Assembly (NCBI GenBank): GCA_018398805.1
Contig: JAGFBZ010002028.1
Location: 744,501 to 808,500, forward strand
From: Hirundichthys speculiger
Taxonomy: Eukaryota > Chordata > Actinopteri > Beloniformes > Exocoetidae
DNA: 64,000 nt
Reading direction: 5' to 3'
Shown: piece after piece, positions 10,801 through 22,700 of the stretch
Numbering within the stretch: the stretch's first letter is position 1
How the letters are laid out: every line of letters starts with the position of its first letter
Made by a program: the position numbers and the translations under genes
Notes under the pieces: model-generated
The model's input: only the letters and a program-made list of their open reading frames with translations
Told to the model about the DNA's origin: nothing
The model's database searches: none

Positions 10801-11657
10801 CAGTGGTTCTCAACTGGTGGGTCGCAACCCAAAAGAGGGTCGCAGACCCGTTTTCAGTGGGTCGTGGGCCTTTGCGTGGGGAAGGAAATGCTAAAAAAAT
10901 ACTCCTGAACAGTAGATGGCGATAATGTCCTGTAATGCGAATTGACACCCACCAGTTCACACCATAGAAAAAGACTTGCAGTTTGTTTACATATGTTGAT
11001 CATGGTGAAACACAGATACAAAGAAGAATATATGAGATATGGATTTTCTTATCTTGAAGACAAAGGTCAGTGAGTGGTTATTCAGCTAAAACTATATATC
11101 TTGAGTTCTTTTTGAAACTACTGCTCAGTGGTTGGACTGTTTTATTTCTTGTTTGTGCATAAAAGCACTGTTGAGTATTAAAAATGGCTGTTAATGAAAT
11201 ATTCTGATTGTTATGTCAGCTTTATGATTAATGCTTAAATAAGTGACTAGGATAGTTTTAATAGGAAATTGTTATATATTCAGGAAGTCGGTACTCAGCA
11301 AACACTACATATTTGAGTTCTTTTTGAAACTACTCAGTAGTTGCACATTTTTATAAATTACTGAAGTGAAGTGTTTTGGATTTAATTAAAATGCAACTAA
11401 TTGAGCATCAAAGGGAATATTTCCCACTTGAAGTCATTTTGGTTATGCCGTTTTAGTTTTTGCCATTTTGGTTCACCAATAAACTTATTTTTTTGTGTTG
11501 GCATTCTGTGATATTCTATTCTACTATCTCCGATTCAAACTGCACAATCTTTTCATTCAATAAATTTGATAAGGTTGGAAATTTTCCTAGATTCGTGTTG
11601 CAGCTGGTCATTAAGGGTGATGGTGGGTCGTGAAGCCAGACCAGTTGAGAACCACTG
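10801..11657. mobile_element. hAT-like element with perfect 8-bp target duplication
   Basis: Ends CAGTGGTTCTCAACTGGT and CCAGTTGAGAACCACTG are inverted repeats; CTCTAAAC flanks both sides (10793-10800, 11658-11665). No transposase frame remains in its 857 bp. Confidence 0.88.
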
Positions 11658-11904
11658 CTCTAAACAATACAGAGTGCACTGAACTGTTTTCAAACAGAAC
11701 TTGAAGTCTACTTGTAATTTAAATCCATGTTACTGTCCTTTCTCGGTTTGTTCCGTTTCAGAAAGAAATTGGACAAACAGAAAAATGTTGATTTTTATAA
11801 ACGTGTTCATTTCAACAGTATATCAAGAAGAAGTGCTTTTATTTTGACAAGCCTGTGCCTGTTCAGTGAAAGGGGAGTGCAGGCGGGGACAGATGCATCA
11901 TAAT

Positions 11905-11908
<4 letters not shown>

Positions 11909-11932
<24 letters not shown>
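11909..11932. repeat. GT microsatellite
   Basis: About 12 GT units on the plus strand. Confidence 0.95.
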
Positions 11933-11937
<5 letters not shown>

Positions 11938-12170
11938 TTGGCACTGTACAAGCCCATATCCTTCCGCTTGAGCAAATATGTGGTTTACTGGGACAGATGG
12001 GGCTAACAATAGCATCTGCCTTGAAGACACAGCCTACTGTACCTAAAGGATGAATGACACTAGCAGAGAAGCAACCGAAAATGTACACAAATCTAACAGC
12101 AGCAGTCTCGACAAGCTGAGATATATAATCACTTAACTGACACAACAGGAGCGTTCACAGACTCCTTACC

Positions 12171-12340
12171 CGTCTCTGTGCTCGACTCCTTCTTTTGCAC
12201 CGCCCGGGGTTTCGCTTCAAACATGTCCCGTCCTTGGAGCAGAACCACAAAGCTGGACAGAACAGGGAAGCTGCGGCCTCCGTTGTAATCACATCTTGCT
12301 CCTGCTCTGATGGGCTGTGCCCACACACACACACCTTTAC
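12171..12340 (-). other. candidate TRAK2 5' exon, probably untranslated
   Basis: Bounded on the minus strand by CATTGCAG (acceptor) and CGG/GTAAGG (strong donor). The frame that would continue into 10153-10351 has no methionine and no TRAK similarity, so if the exon is real it is probably 5' UTR. An alternative frame contains a short start (MFEAKPRAVQKKESS) that is out of phase with the downstream exon. Confidence 0.3.
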
Positions 12341-12855
12341 CTGCAATGTGAGAGAGAAAAGTTAGGTATCACAGAGCCGATGTTCAAGAGGGGATGGAAA
12401 CTCCACTCAGGCTGGAGTTGCTGTTGAGGCTGCTCATGCTTATCTGCAGGATTAAGGGCAGTAGGTGTGTGCTTAATCTTTGCAGCCACCAGTGACACCG
12501 TCAATCATTTCCCTCATACGCGCTAATGGCTAAGATTAAAGACCAAATAAAGTCGTCCCGTCATTTTTGCTTTTAAACCCTTCCATTATTTGACCAAAAG
12601 TGCCTTCCAACGTTGCATTAAGATCACAAAACAAGAGAGCAGAAAATGTATCCCCTAAAATTTTCAACTAAATTTCCATCTAGCAAGTGTAGTTTGAAAG
12701 CTGGATTAAAATAATAATAATAAAAAAAAAAACATCTGTCACGGACAATTTATGAAACTGTAAGTGTGTCATTAAAACAGAAGAGCAGAAATTTGGCTGG
12801 TTGATGCAACAGATGCGTTTCTATTTCGTTCTCATGTGCCAAATACTGTTTTCGG

Positions 12856-12872
12856 GGGAGGGGGGGGGGGGG
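12856..12872. repeat. G-rich tract
   Basis: Runs of G (GGGGGAGG followed by a long G run), able to form G-quadruplex; no functional evidence. Confidence 0.7.
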
Positions 12873-13076
12873 TCCCACATCCTGTTTCTCATTCTCCGTG
12901 GAGACTCTTCCAGGCCTTAAAGGGATGACTGGAGAACCGAGACAGGATGTGCAGCTTTAAAGGGATCAGCTCCTCCGATGTGAGCGGGGAAAGTGAGAGG
13001 AATCAAATGAACCATTGGACATATTCTGCTTGCTCGGGACATATTTTAAGCAGAATACACCAAACTAGGTATAAAC

Positions 13077-13436
13077 TAGGGATGAGTATTGGCAAGGACC
13101 TCCCAATACGATATGTATCATGATACTTGGGTCATGATATATTATCACGATATATTGCGATATTCTACCCAGTTAATATCAAAATTAAAAGTAGAGATGA
13201 AAAATCAAGTTGCTGTATATGTTCATCAGATGACATTGATCACTCAGAGGACAAATTGAGTCAAAACTATTTGTTTCAAAACAACCTATTTATTGTTTAT
13301 TATTAGTGTTTTTGCACATTAAATAAATAAATAAAATAAAATAAATAGAATAAAATGTTCCTAAAAAATTGATATTATATTGGGTGGCTGAAAATCGCGA
13401 TATATTGCCAAATCGATTTTTTTTTCCACACCCCTA
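13077..13436. mobile_element. hAT-like miniature element with perfect target duplication
   Basis: 360 bp; starts TAGGGATGAGTATTGG, ends CACACCCCTA; GTATAAAC on both sides. Related to 44857-45172. Confidence 0.82.
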
Positions 13437-14820
13437 GTATAAACCATGATTTGCATGATTCTGTTACCTACCACCATAATCTTTAACACTGAAAATCCCA
13501 AATGACATAAAGTCGATTATTTGAGCAAACCTGATCTTCCTATGAGGGTGACAGAACAACATAATACAGCTTTTAACTGGTGGAACAGTGCTGGTGGAGT
13601 GCCTCTTTAAGCAGACGTAAGTGTCTGTTGCCATGTTTCAACAGAGAAACTCATATTTTTACACTGTGAATGAAACCCTGGTAACATCTACGTCACTGAT
13701 CCTACTGCTTAGCCCGGAATATCTGCGTGGGTTGATGAGCATGCCGCTGGAAAAATAGAGTCCTTGGGCAACTCAGCTTGCATAACAGTGAAGCTGGAAA
13801 ACAGTTTGCTTCATAAAGCAGATTAAGGGAGATGTCATGCACGCAACCCTGCAGTCTAAACATGCTGTTTCCCAGTTGAGGCTTGGCAAATGTAATTTGA
13901 TGACACTGCAGCTGGCTGAACGGACAACGGTGACATTTCAAGCACTTCTATTCACCAGACCGACCACGTATTGATTATAAGTATGAGGTGAGTAAAAAAA
14001 AAAAAAGACTCCGTAGCAACTCTTTGAAATGCATCCCTCTTATCTGCTCTGATTTAAAATGCAAGTGCTGATTGTGTCCAAATGCCTGAGTCATCTGATG
14101 AGTAAGGCTGTCGCAGAGAAAAAAGCTCACACCACCCTCCTACAGTGGCATGGTTTCTGTTTTATCAGCCCCATGCATATAAAAGCTCTGCTTCACAGTG
14201 TTGACATGATAAAGATGTAAAATCCACAGCAGTGAGGGAGCAGCGCTCAGAGCAACTTTTTGCCACAGACAACACAACAGCATGGTCCTGCTGTCACAGC
14301 TGTACCAGAGGGACTGCCTGCTTCCATCAGCTTTTTATAGACTTCACCTCGCATCATGTCCCATCTACATTCAGCTGATGCTCTGCTACAGAGTCACCTC
14401 CAACCAGTACAGCAGTGGAAACAGCAGTGTCTCAACAGAATACACAAGTACAAACTAAGGTTTTAAAAAAAAAGAGCTGAAATGCTAACATAACAAGACC
14501 GGAGTATTTTGTTTTCAGTTGTCAGTTCCTTGCCTTGCATCTGCAAAACAACATCAGAGCCAGGGTCCATCTGAGATTAAACTGGAGAGAGGGCTGGCCT
14601 TAAAAAAGAAAAAAAGCATGGAAGCAGCATGTGACTATGACTGGATAAGAGACTTTAACTGTATAACCAGGAATCTGTGAGTGGAATCAGCAGACTTCTC
14701 TCATGCTGTTCCAAAGATGTAACAGCAGCAATATAAAACAGGATTAAAAAAAAAAAAATGCTTTGCTATACAGACCAATACCACATGACCACAAACATTT
14801 TAGGCACTCCAAACACAAGC

Positions 14821-15675
14821 TACAGTTGTGGCCAAAGGTTCTGGCAGTGACACAAATGTTGTGTTTGGCAATTTTTGCAGCTTCACTCTTTGTGCTGGAG
14901 ATTCATTTATTTTTTCTGTATTGATTGCTACACAAAGAAGGCAGTCATGAAGGCTTGTCCACTGGCGTTAGAGGTGGTTACCTCCAAAAAGAAATCTGTG
15001 TCATCATTGCCTTGCATCAAAGTGGTTTCACATTCTGCAAACTGCTGCTAAAAATATAGAAGCATTTACCACATTATCAAGACCTTCAAAGGGAAACTGA
15101 AGAACACCTCAGGATGTCCGTGACTGTTCAGCACGGAGAACATTTTTGGACGATTGCCCAAGCATTTCTTTCCAAGGGAAAACATCGGGGTAAGACTGAA
15201 ATTCTCCACAAAATAAACAACAAAAAAAAGAAAAAGATGAAGCCCCCCCTCCAGCTGTTTGCGAAATCTAGGAAAATCGATTGTAGAGGAAAAGCAAAAC
15301 ACTACCATGAGTCCTGTATTGTATAGGCATGTTTGAGCTGCTTCTCATCCAACTAGGATGGTTTACGTATGATTCTACCAAAAAAACACTGCCACAAAGG
15401 AAGAATGCAACAATAATGAATGCATCAAGATCGAGATCATGGCACTTAAAATCTTTAATTTGTGGCTAAGAAACTCTAGATATCTTAAACCCATCAACAA
15501 CTCAAAAATCAGGTGTACAAGCACAAAATTACAAACTGATCAGAACTACTAAGGCACTTATATGGCTATAATTAATCTCTAAGAGTCCAGATTTGGCCCA
15601 GAAACTGATATCCACCATGCCAGAGCAAACTGCAGAGGTTTTGAAGACAAAGTGCTGACACTGTAAATATTAAAG
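14821..15675 (+). mobile_element. Tc1-like remnant
   Basis: Left end CAGTTGTGGCCAAAGGTTCT is a typical Tc1-like terminal repeat; the interior resembles Tc1 transposase DNA (CATCATTGCCTTGCATCAAA, GATTTGGCCCAGAAACTG) but has many stops. The right terminus is lost. Confidence 0.8.
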
Positions 15676-15689
15676 GGGATATATGATGA

Positions 15690-16090
15690 AAAGTATATTT
15701 TCTATGCCTGAGAACATAGAGTTGGGTGTTTGAAGAGACTACCAGATTAAAATGTCGGGCATAAAAGAACAGTGTCGCTTTGTTCTGGCCACTACATAGA
15801 TTGTTAAAAGAACTGGACAAACCCTCCATGACAACACCCGTAGGTTTTCCAAAGAGTGCTTTAGAAATATGCTTGTGTAAACTCTAAGCTAAACCCCTGA
15901 TTATGTATTAATTTGTGTCAATAAAACTTTTTACCTCATAAGGTACATAAAAATTAACCACCTGTACAGTTGTCATGGATTTGAAATACAACTACAGGGA
16001 CCAAACCTGTTCCTTCTTCTGTACACCAGTCTGTAAATATGCTCATTTCAGCTGTAAAGTTGGACATTTTAACATAAAGGGCAATGAAGA
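15690..16090. repeat. interspersed repeat shared with 28140-28640
   Basis: Shares GAACTGGACAAACCCTC, GTAGGTTTTCCAAAGAGTGC and TGTAAATATGCTCATTTC blocks with the later copy. Class unknown. Confidence 0.5.
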
Positions 16091-16560
16091 TTGAATCATT
16101 TACAGAGTAGGCACTTGTGGAAATTCAATTTTTTTTTAATTTTTTACTTCCACATTGGGAACAGTTCCAAAAACCATTTCCATTTATAGCCTGAATTATA
16201 GACAAGTTTACTGCTGTCGTAGCTACAAGTCAATCTATGTTCAACCACAAAGTGTAACATGCCGTAAATCAATTATCTACACATTTAATGTTGTACTATC
16301 TGGCTTGCATTAATCTTTCAAGGGTGCGTGTCCACTATACATCAGCAATTTCACGTGCAGTGACATCATTCCTCCCAATTTTCTCATGCATTACAGCCAC
16401 ATCCCAGGTTTATTTAAAGCTTGCAATTTTGTAGTAAACAACAGCTTTAACCAGACAATCTCTTCTCACAACCGTCTCCACTTTCAAACAAGTCGATTTC
16501 CTTCACCTGCTGTCCAGACACAAAGTTTTCACGTTCTCCATTCTGATCAGGGAAAGTTTT

Positions 16561-17869
16561 CAACAGATACTTGAAACCAGATGTTTACACACATTTTATA
16601 AAAAAAAAAAAAAAAAAAAAGACACATTAACCTCATTGCCTGACTAATCACTGCTTCCTTGTGTGAGCTTATGAGAAAATCAAAAGAATCCAGCCAAGAC
16701 ATTAGAAAACAGACTTGTGGACCTCCACAGGTCTGGTTCATCCTTTGGTACAATTTCCAGATGGGTGAAGGTACCAGGTTCATCTGTTCCAAACAATTAC
16801 ACACAAGAACAAACACAGTGGGAACGTCCAGCCGTCATACCGCTCAGGAAGGAGACGGGCCCTGTGTCCCAGTGATGAATGTGCTTTGGCGCGAAATGTG
16901 TGTCTCAGCCCCAGAACAAAAACAAAATTCCTTGTTTTGTTTTTGTTACTGGCTGAAGCTGGTTAGAGTGTCATTAACCACAGAGAAACGAGTCCTGTAC
17001 CAACATGAGCTGAAAGGCTACTCAGTGAAGAACAAGTCATCACTCCAAAGGCAACATAGAAAAAAGCCAAACTGCAGTTTGCAAATGACCTTAGTTTCTG
17101 GAGACATGTCCTGTGATCTGTGATCTAAAATTGAACTGTTTGGCCGTAATGACCATCGTTACATTTCGAGGAAAAAGGCCTGCAAGCCTGAGAACACCAT
17201 CCCAACTGTGAAGCACGGGGGTGGCAGCATCATGTTGTAGGGGATATTTTACTGCAGGAGGACTGGTACTCTTAACTAAATAGTTGGCATCATGAGGAAA
17301 GAGCATTATGCAGAAATATTGGAGAACCATCTCAGGACATCAGCCAGGAAGTTCAAGCTTGGGTCTTCCAAATGATCCTAAGTACACCGCCAAATTAGTT
17401 GCTAAGTAGCTAAAGGACAACAAAGTCAATGATTGGGAGTGATCATCACAAAGTCCTGATCTCAATCCTGTGGAAAATTTGTGGGCAGAGCAGAAATGTG
17501 AGCAAAATGGCTAACAAACCGGACTCAGTTCCACCAGTTCAGTCAGGAGGAGTGGACCAAAATTACAAACTAGTTTGCAAGAAGACCCTGGAAGGAAACC
17601 CAAAATGTTTGACCCAAGTCATACAGAATAAAAGCAATGCTACCAAATACTAAGAAAATGTATGTAAAGGCCTGAATTTTGAAGAAAATAATAAGGATTA
17701 TGTTTAAAATGCTCTCATTATTCTGGCATTTAGTAAATAGAAATAATTTTATTATTCCTTACTGACCTAAAACATGAAAAGTTTAGCCTGATTTAATGCC
17801 ATAAATTGAGAAAAAAAATGCTTATGTGTCTTTTTATACAGTGTATGTAAACTTCTGGTTTCAACTGTA
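16561..17869 (+). mobile_element. Tc1-like transposon remnant with both terminal repeats
   Basis: Left end CTTGAAACCAGATGTTTAC is mirrored by GTAAACTTCTGGTTTCAAC on the right. The internal frame at 16659-17123 keeps Tc1 transposase pieces (TTEKRVLYQHELKGYS, TVGTSSRHTAQEG) but is broken by frameshifts and stops, so it is non-autonomous. Confidence 0.85.
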
Positions 17870-17999
17870 AATAAGTCACCATAGGTTTATAATGGACAAT
17901 GTGAGTCATCTCATCTCTATTGTGTGCAATATACATATACATATTCATTAACGTGCAATAACTTATCTCAGGTGTAGTAATCACTACCAACATATCCTT

Positions 18000-18203
18000 G
18001 TAAATAAAGTCAGAGTTATTATTTATTATTTATTATATATTCTCTATTGTAGTGATTGTTTGTTTGTTTTTATTATTGTTTTATCTTATTTTATTGTTGT
18101 CCTTTTTCTCTTTTTTATTGCTATTCTTGCTGCTGTAACAATGTAAATTTCCCCATTGTGGGACAAATAAAGGATTATCTTATCTTATCTTATCTTATCT
18201 TAT
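18000..18203 (+). mobile_element. non-LTR retrotransposon-like 3' tail with TCTTA repeats
   Basis: TTTCCCCATTGTGGGACAAA, TAAAGGATTATCTTATC then tandem TCTTA, the typical 3' tail form in fish LINEs. Confidence 0.6.
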
Positions 18204-18499
18204 AAAGGGGCAACGAACAGTGGCTGTATGTGCAGTAGGCCTTTATAAAGGTGACTTGTTTCCTGGCGTAACAATGGAAAAAATACAATTTTACACATCT
18301 TTCAGTACATTTGTTAGAATGAACTATAAAATAGCTGTAACTTCCATGTTGGTACAAAGCTGCTGATCTGATAATCCAATGATAGCTTAAGTTCGTTGAC
18401 AGCTAGTGTCGATACACTATACAGATAAAGCTAGGTTTGAGTCGCTCAACAAAATCTCATTTAAGTTCATGTTTATCCAGTTTTTTATTTTTAAATCAT

Positions 18500-19080
18500 G
18501 TTGAAACGTTAAACTCTGGGGGTTTAACGATTTCTCCTCGTCACGTCTGATGACAGTTGTTGCCTAACAGCGCGCGTGGGCTAGCAACTCCTTCTTCGAT
18601 CCCTCAAACTAACGGCATCCCTCACGTGGGCGTCGTCACGGCCTCATGAAAAATGTACAGAAAACGACTTTTGTTGAGAAACGTACCCTATATCGATATC
18701 ACTCCACAGCATGGGGGAATTCCAACGGTCCTTGCGGTGTCTGTCGACCCCTTCGCCACAGCCGCAAACAATGGAGGAGACGGGGAGGGAGGGAGTTTAC
18801 GGTGGTCATCCAGCAGCGACGGTGAAGCTCGTGGCGTATTTATCAGGCGCCAGTTATCTGTGTCAAATTAAAAGTCCTCTAAAAGAGTACGTTTTAGCTT
18901 CACTGTTGCAATGGTTGTAAGGCTGGTTAATGTCACCCACTTTCGGCGCAACCCATGTGATTGTTAACACGGAATAACACTTTATTAGCTGTATACACGA
19001 TAACTAATCTGGGATATCGGTCTTCTCTTTTGTATCTGTGACTTGTTTACGTCGAAGCGCTGTCGGGTGAAGGTAAGCAG
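18500..19080. promoter_or_regulatory. putative bidirectional TRAK2/STRADB promoter
   Basis: CpG-containing, TATA-less segment between the head-to-head genes, including CGTCGTCACGG, GCGCGCGTGG and CACGTG sites within otherwise AT-rich sequence. On the plus strand a donor (GAAG/GTAAGC at 19072/19073) could end a non-coding STRADB first exon. On the minus strand CAC/GTGAGG (exon end about 18626) could end a non-coding TRAK2 first exon. Assigned from gene layout and composition, not from transcript data. Confidence 0.55.
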
Positions 19081-19432
19081 CGTCTTTTTGTTGCAAGTAG
19101 GGCACTTCAAATTAATGTAACAAACAAAATACCTGTTTTTACCCGTGCTAACGGTAGCCGAATTATCGAGTCAAGCCACATATATGCACATTTGTAACTG
19201 TAGCTGCCAAACGGTCGAGCATGCTTTGCAATTTATTATTTTACTTAAATAACAATGTTTCGAAACCCACATTCATAACACTCTGTTTAGCCACAGTCAC
19301 GATGAGAGACGTCAGTCTGAATAGCACTCTTCTGCTTTAAAAGATTGCTTCAGTTATTTTAGCTATGAATTGGGGATGTATTTAGTAACTGGATTTCCAA
19401 ATTATGATTTTAAATGTCATTAAACACTGCAG

Positions 19433-19509
19433 GAATCACTTACATTTTTCCCCTCCGTGTCGCCACCGACTCGCCCGAGCAGGCTACCATCCATCAGCTG
19501 ATGCAGCCA
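19433..19509 (+). other. possible STRADB 5' UTR exon
   Basis: Flanked by ACACTGCAG (acceptor ending 19432) and CCAG/GTAAGC (donor). No coding similarity in any frame; position just before the MSFL exon suggests an optional 5' UTR exon. Confidence 0.4.
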
Positions 19510-19699
19510 GGTAAGCCGCAGACAGGAGGATGCGTGGCTGAGGCTGGACGGATGCTGGCTGGCTTGCTTACTTGTCTAGCGGGGGATTCTCATGGTTCAC
19601 TGCTGCGCTTCATCCCGCTGTCTCCCTCCATCGTGACCGGTCTCCTGCAGCCTGCGAGCGGATGAATGTCTGTGATTTTACCGCCGCCAAAAGGACTCC

Positions 19700-19711
19700 A
19701 TGTCTTTCTTG
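19700..19711 (+). CDS. STRADB: STRADB coding exon 1 (MSFL)
   Basis: ATG TCT TTC TTG then GTAAGA. Joined to the next exon this gives MSFLDCSC, matching the MSCLDCFC start of human STRADB. The exon probably begins at 19652 after CTCCTGCAG; two upstream ATGs in another frame (in GGATGAATG) make a small overlapping upstream reading frame. Confidence 0.88.
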
Positions 19712-22700
19712 GTAAGAGAACAACGCTGCATGAGTTTTTTTTTCTCCCCTTCCTATATGTCGAATCAGCTCATTCTCATTGTGGGATATGATGCATTTAA
19801 TTTGTCCTTTTTAAAGATCAGGATCTTAAGATGCATTGACATTATTTCAAATAATCTGTGCAGCATCAGTTTTGCAACTAATTTTGCTTCATGCGAGTTA
19901 CAAGAGTGTCATTTCTACAGCTAGAGAAAATATCTGTTCATCCATGATATCTAATGGGCTCATTTAATCATATATGCAACCTTTATGTTGCTCTGCTGGG
20001 ACACATCATGTCAGTCCGGCGCCTCCCATCACTTCTCTTCTGTCTCACTTCTGCTCAAATGGCCCCTGAGTGCTTTTGCATGCCGGATTTCCAGATGCTT
20101 GCTCCTCTTCCTCATCTTAAACCCTTCCTTCCTCCTGGAGGCAGCCCACGTCGCCCTCCACTCTCCCTCCTTTCATGCTTCCTCTCTTCCACTCTTCCTC
20201 CTCCTGTTGGGGCATGACTCACCTTTGCCCCCTCCCCTCCTCCCCCCTCCCCCTGCCTTCACCAGGACTGTTCCTGCATATCCCACGCTCAGGTCCAGCC
20301 CATGGACATAGAGGAGCGCTATGAGGACACCAGCCACCAGTTCCTGGTCAGTAGCCGAGACGCTGTCAGCATGGAGACAGGCATCACACTGACACTCCTC
20401 CATCATGCCATCACTATCCATCCATCACCTGTCTAGAGCTGATTATGAACTGCCTCAAAGCTGATAAAGAGGGTAACCCTGCAAGCATCCAGTTGTGCAA
20501 AGTTGGTGAACTTATTTTTGGATCAGACATGTCATCAGCAGGTCCCCCTCCCACACATTTATCATTAAATTGTTCCTCTCTGATAAGTTCATTGTCACTC
20601 TTAAAGCAGTACTTTGTATTTAATACTTATTATTAACTACTTAATAATAATTATTAATGTACTGCTGAGGTCATCTCCCCTTGGTGATACAGACAAAATG
20701 CTGGGACATTGAGGCAAGAATACAAAAAAAAATGTTCAACCTTTAGATCATTGAAGCGTATTTTGCAAGTGCCTCTGGAGGTGATGTCCCCCCCATAAAA
20801 AAAAAAAAAAATCAGTCTGCATCACCTTAACTGCAAGCATCCCCTGCTCCCCCCCTCTCTCCTTTGCACTGTGACACAGTGCCACCTGCTGGGAGCTTTC
20901 TGAAAGTAAAGGTCCAGTCAAAGAGTCCCTTTATTTTTTTGTCTAGGAACATTCCTAAATGTGTGAAATGACCTGGAAGAATTTATGTGACAGTTATGGT
21001 AAGAGCTGGTTCACTTCTCTATACGTTCACGAGAACTGGGCCATCTCTTACCAAAAAAAAAAAGGGAAAAAAAAGAAGATGTATGTGCTGCCTTTCTGTC
21101 CCACAATTCCTTGCAGCTGCAGCAGTTGCTGATGCTCACTTATTTTCATCCAGTCATACGAACTTGGATTCGTGTAAATAAATATGAAGAGAGTGAGTCT
21201 GAGTAACCTGTTACAACATCTTTTCTTTCCTTTTTTGAATCGTCATCCTCGAGTATGGAGTAATATTTTTGAATTACGCCGCCTTATAATGAATATTATC
21301 TCCATTAAACATGATGAGACTGCTTTTTAAGAGTGTTTGTCTGGACCCAAAGACTCAGCCAAGTGATATAGTGACACTTTAGCTCTTTTATGCTTGTCTG
21401 TTAAATCTGAGAAATCTGAGGGACTTTTCTAAAAAGAACACTTACTGATAAAATCAATGTTTAATGACCCTTGATGACAGATTACTAACAGAGCTAATGA
21501 CGACGATCTTAGTGGTACTAAGACACAGATAATTAGACTAATGATCATTCAGATTACCAACAAGTATTTCATTTTTTTTTAATTCAGTATTTTGCATGGG
21601 GGATTTAGACTTTTTTTTAATTTATTATAACAAATATTTCTACTGGATATGTCCTCAGCTTACAAGCTTATTCACCTGCACTTAGTGAATGTTGCTTTTT
21701 TGTTCGTAAGCCAAAGTGAATCCATCTGAATGATGTTGCTCAATACTGCAGTTGTCATAAATTGCAAGGAAAATCATTAAAATCCTTGGTTAAAAATTAC
21801 CAGGCCTTTTTTTTTTTTTTTGGAATTAAACATACAGTTTTTAGAAATGTCACCATCAACGAGGAAATATTTCTCAAATCAGTCCAAACCTATTCACAGC
21901 ACACAGGCAGCCTGCTGAAAAAAATAGCAGTGAGTTATGCAGTAGACATTTGAGTGGGAGACGCTGTCATTTCTTTTCAGCAGGACCTTATTTAAACAAA
22001 CACCTCTGATTGCTTATTTAATGTGTCGAGAGAGAATAATGATTCTAGATGGCGCTGGTTAGGTTCTTTCCTCTTAGGGCAGAAACGTTGCTGCTGCTTC
22101 AGTCCCACAAAGTGCCTTTTAAGCCACAGTTTACTTACAGTTTAGAAAAAGACAGCATAAACTTTATTTTCTCTAGTCATGACAAACAAACAAAAGAAAA
22201 TTGAGGGAACCTTTTCTTTTATGAGTCTGTTAGGATGACTCAGAAACTGTCAGAACCTGAAATCAGGTTCAGACAAGTCATGAAAGCTCGTGAGCTGTTA
22301 ATTTTCATCCACTGCCGTCGTCAAATCAAAGGTTTAGAATTTTAAAATGACACTCTCTCTGTTGTGGGGTCTACAACTGGACGCTTTTGTTCATCAGCAG
22401 AGATAAGTGTACATTTGCTTCATTTACTGACTTTACTTCCTCTACTACCTCGGCGATAAATGCATTGTGTGTGTTTTTGCGTGTGCGTGTCCCTACAGAG
22501 CTGTGACGGTTCTGAATTCACCCTCCAAGGCCCAGCAGGTGGCGATGACATCACAGGGCCTGTCAGCCGAGCCGGCCCACTACCAGCTCCTGTCCGAGCT
22601 GGGTGAGACCATCGCGAGACAATAAACTGAAATGACTCTGCATGTGCAACCTATGTGACATGTCACTTCACGCCAGATCACTGTGCGCAGGGAGGGGCTT

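Larger units (their letters stand above)
10352..18500 (-). other. TRAK2 5' region, mostly repeats
   Basis: Between the Gly-Ser exon and the presumed promoter I see a hAT-like element (10801-11657), an inverted-repeat element (13077-13436), two Tc1-like remnants, a retrotransposon tail and simple repeats. I could not find the expected TRAK N-terminal exon encoding a DLPEVEL/LLEEQLP-type sequence. Confidence 0.55.

Noticed and set aside
12155..12346. 63-residue minus frame as TRAK2 N-terminal coding exon
   Set aside because: The frame that fits the next exon has no internal Met and no TRAK likeness; kept only as a low-confidence UTR exon.
16659..17123. 154-residue open frame
   Set aside because: It is a fragment of a Tc1-like transposase with frameshifts, lying between matching terminal repeats; not a host gene.
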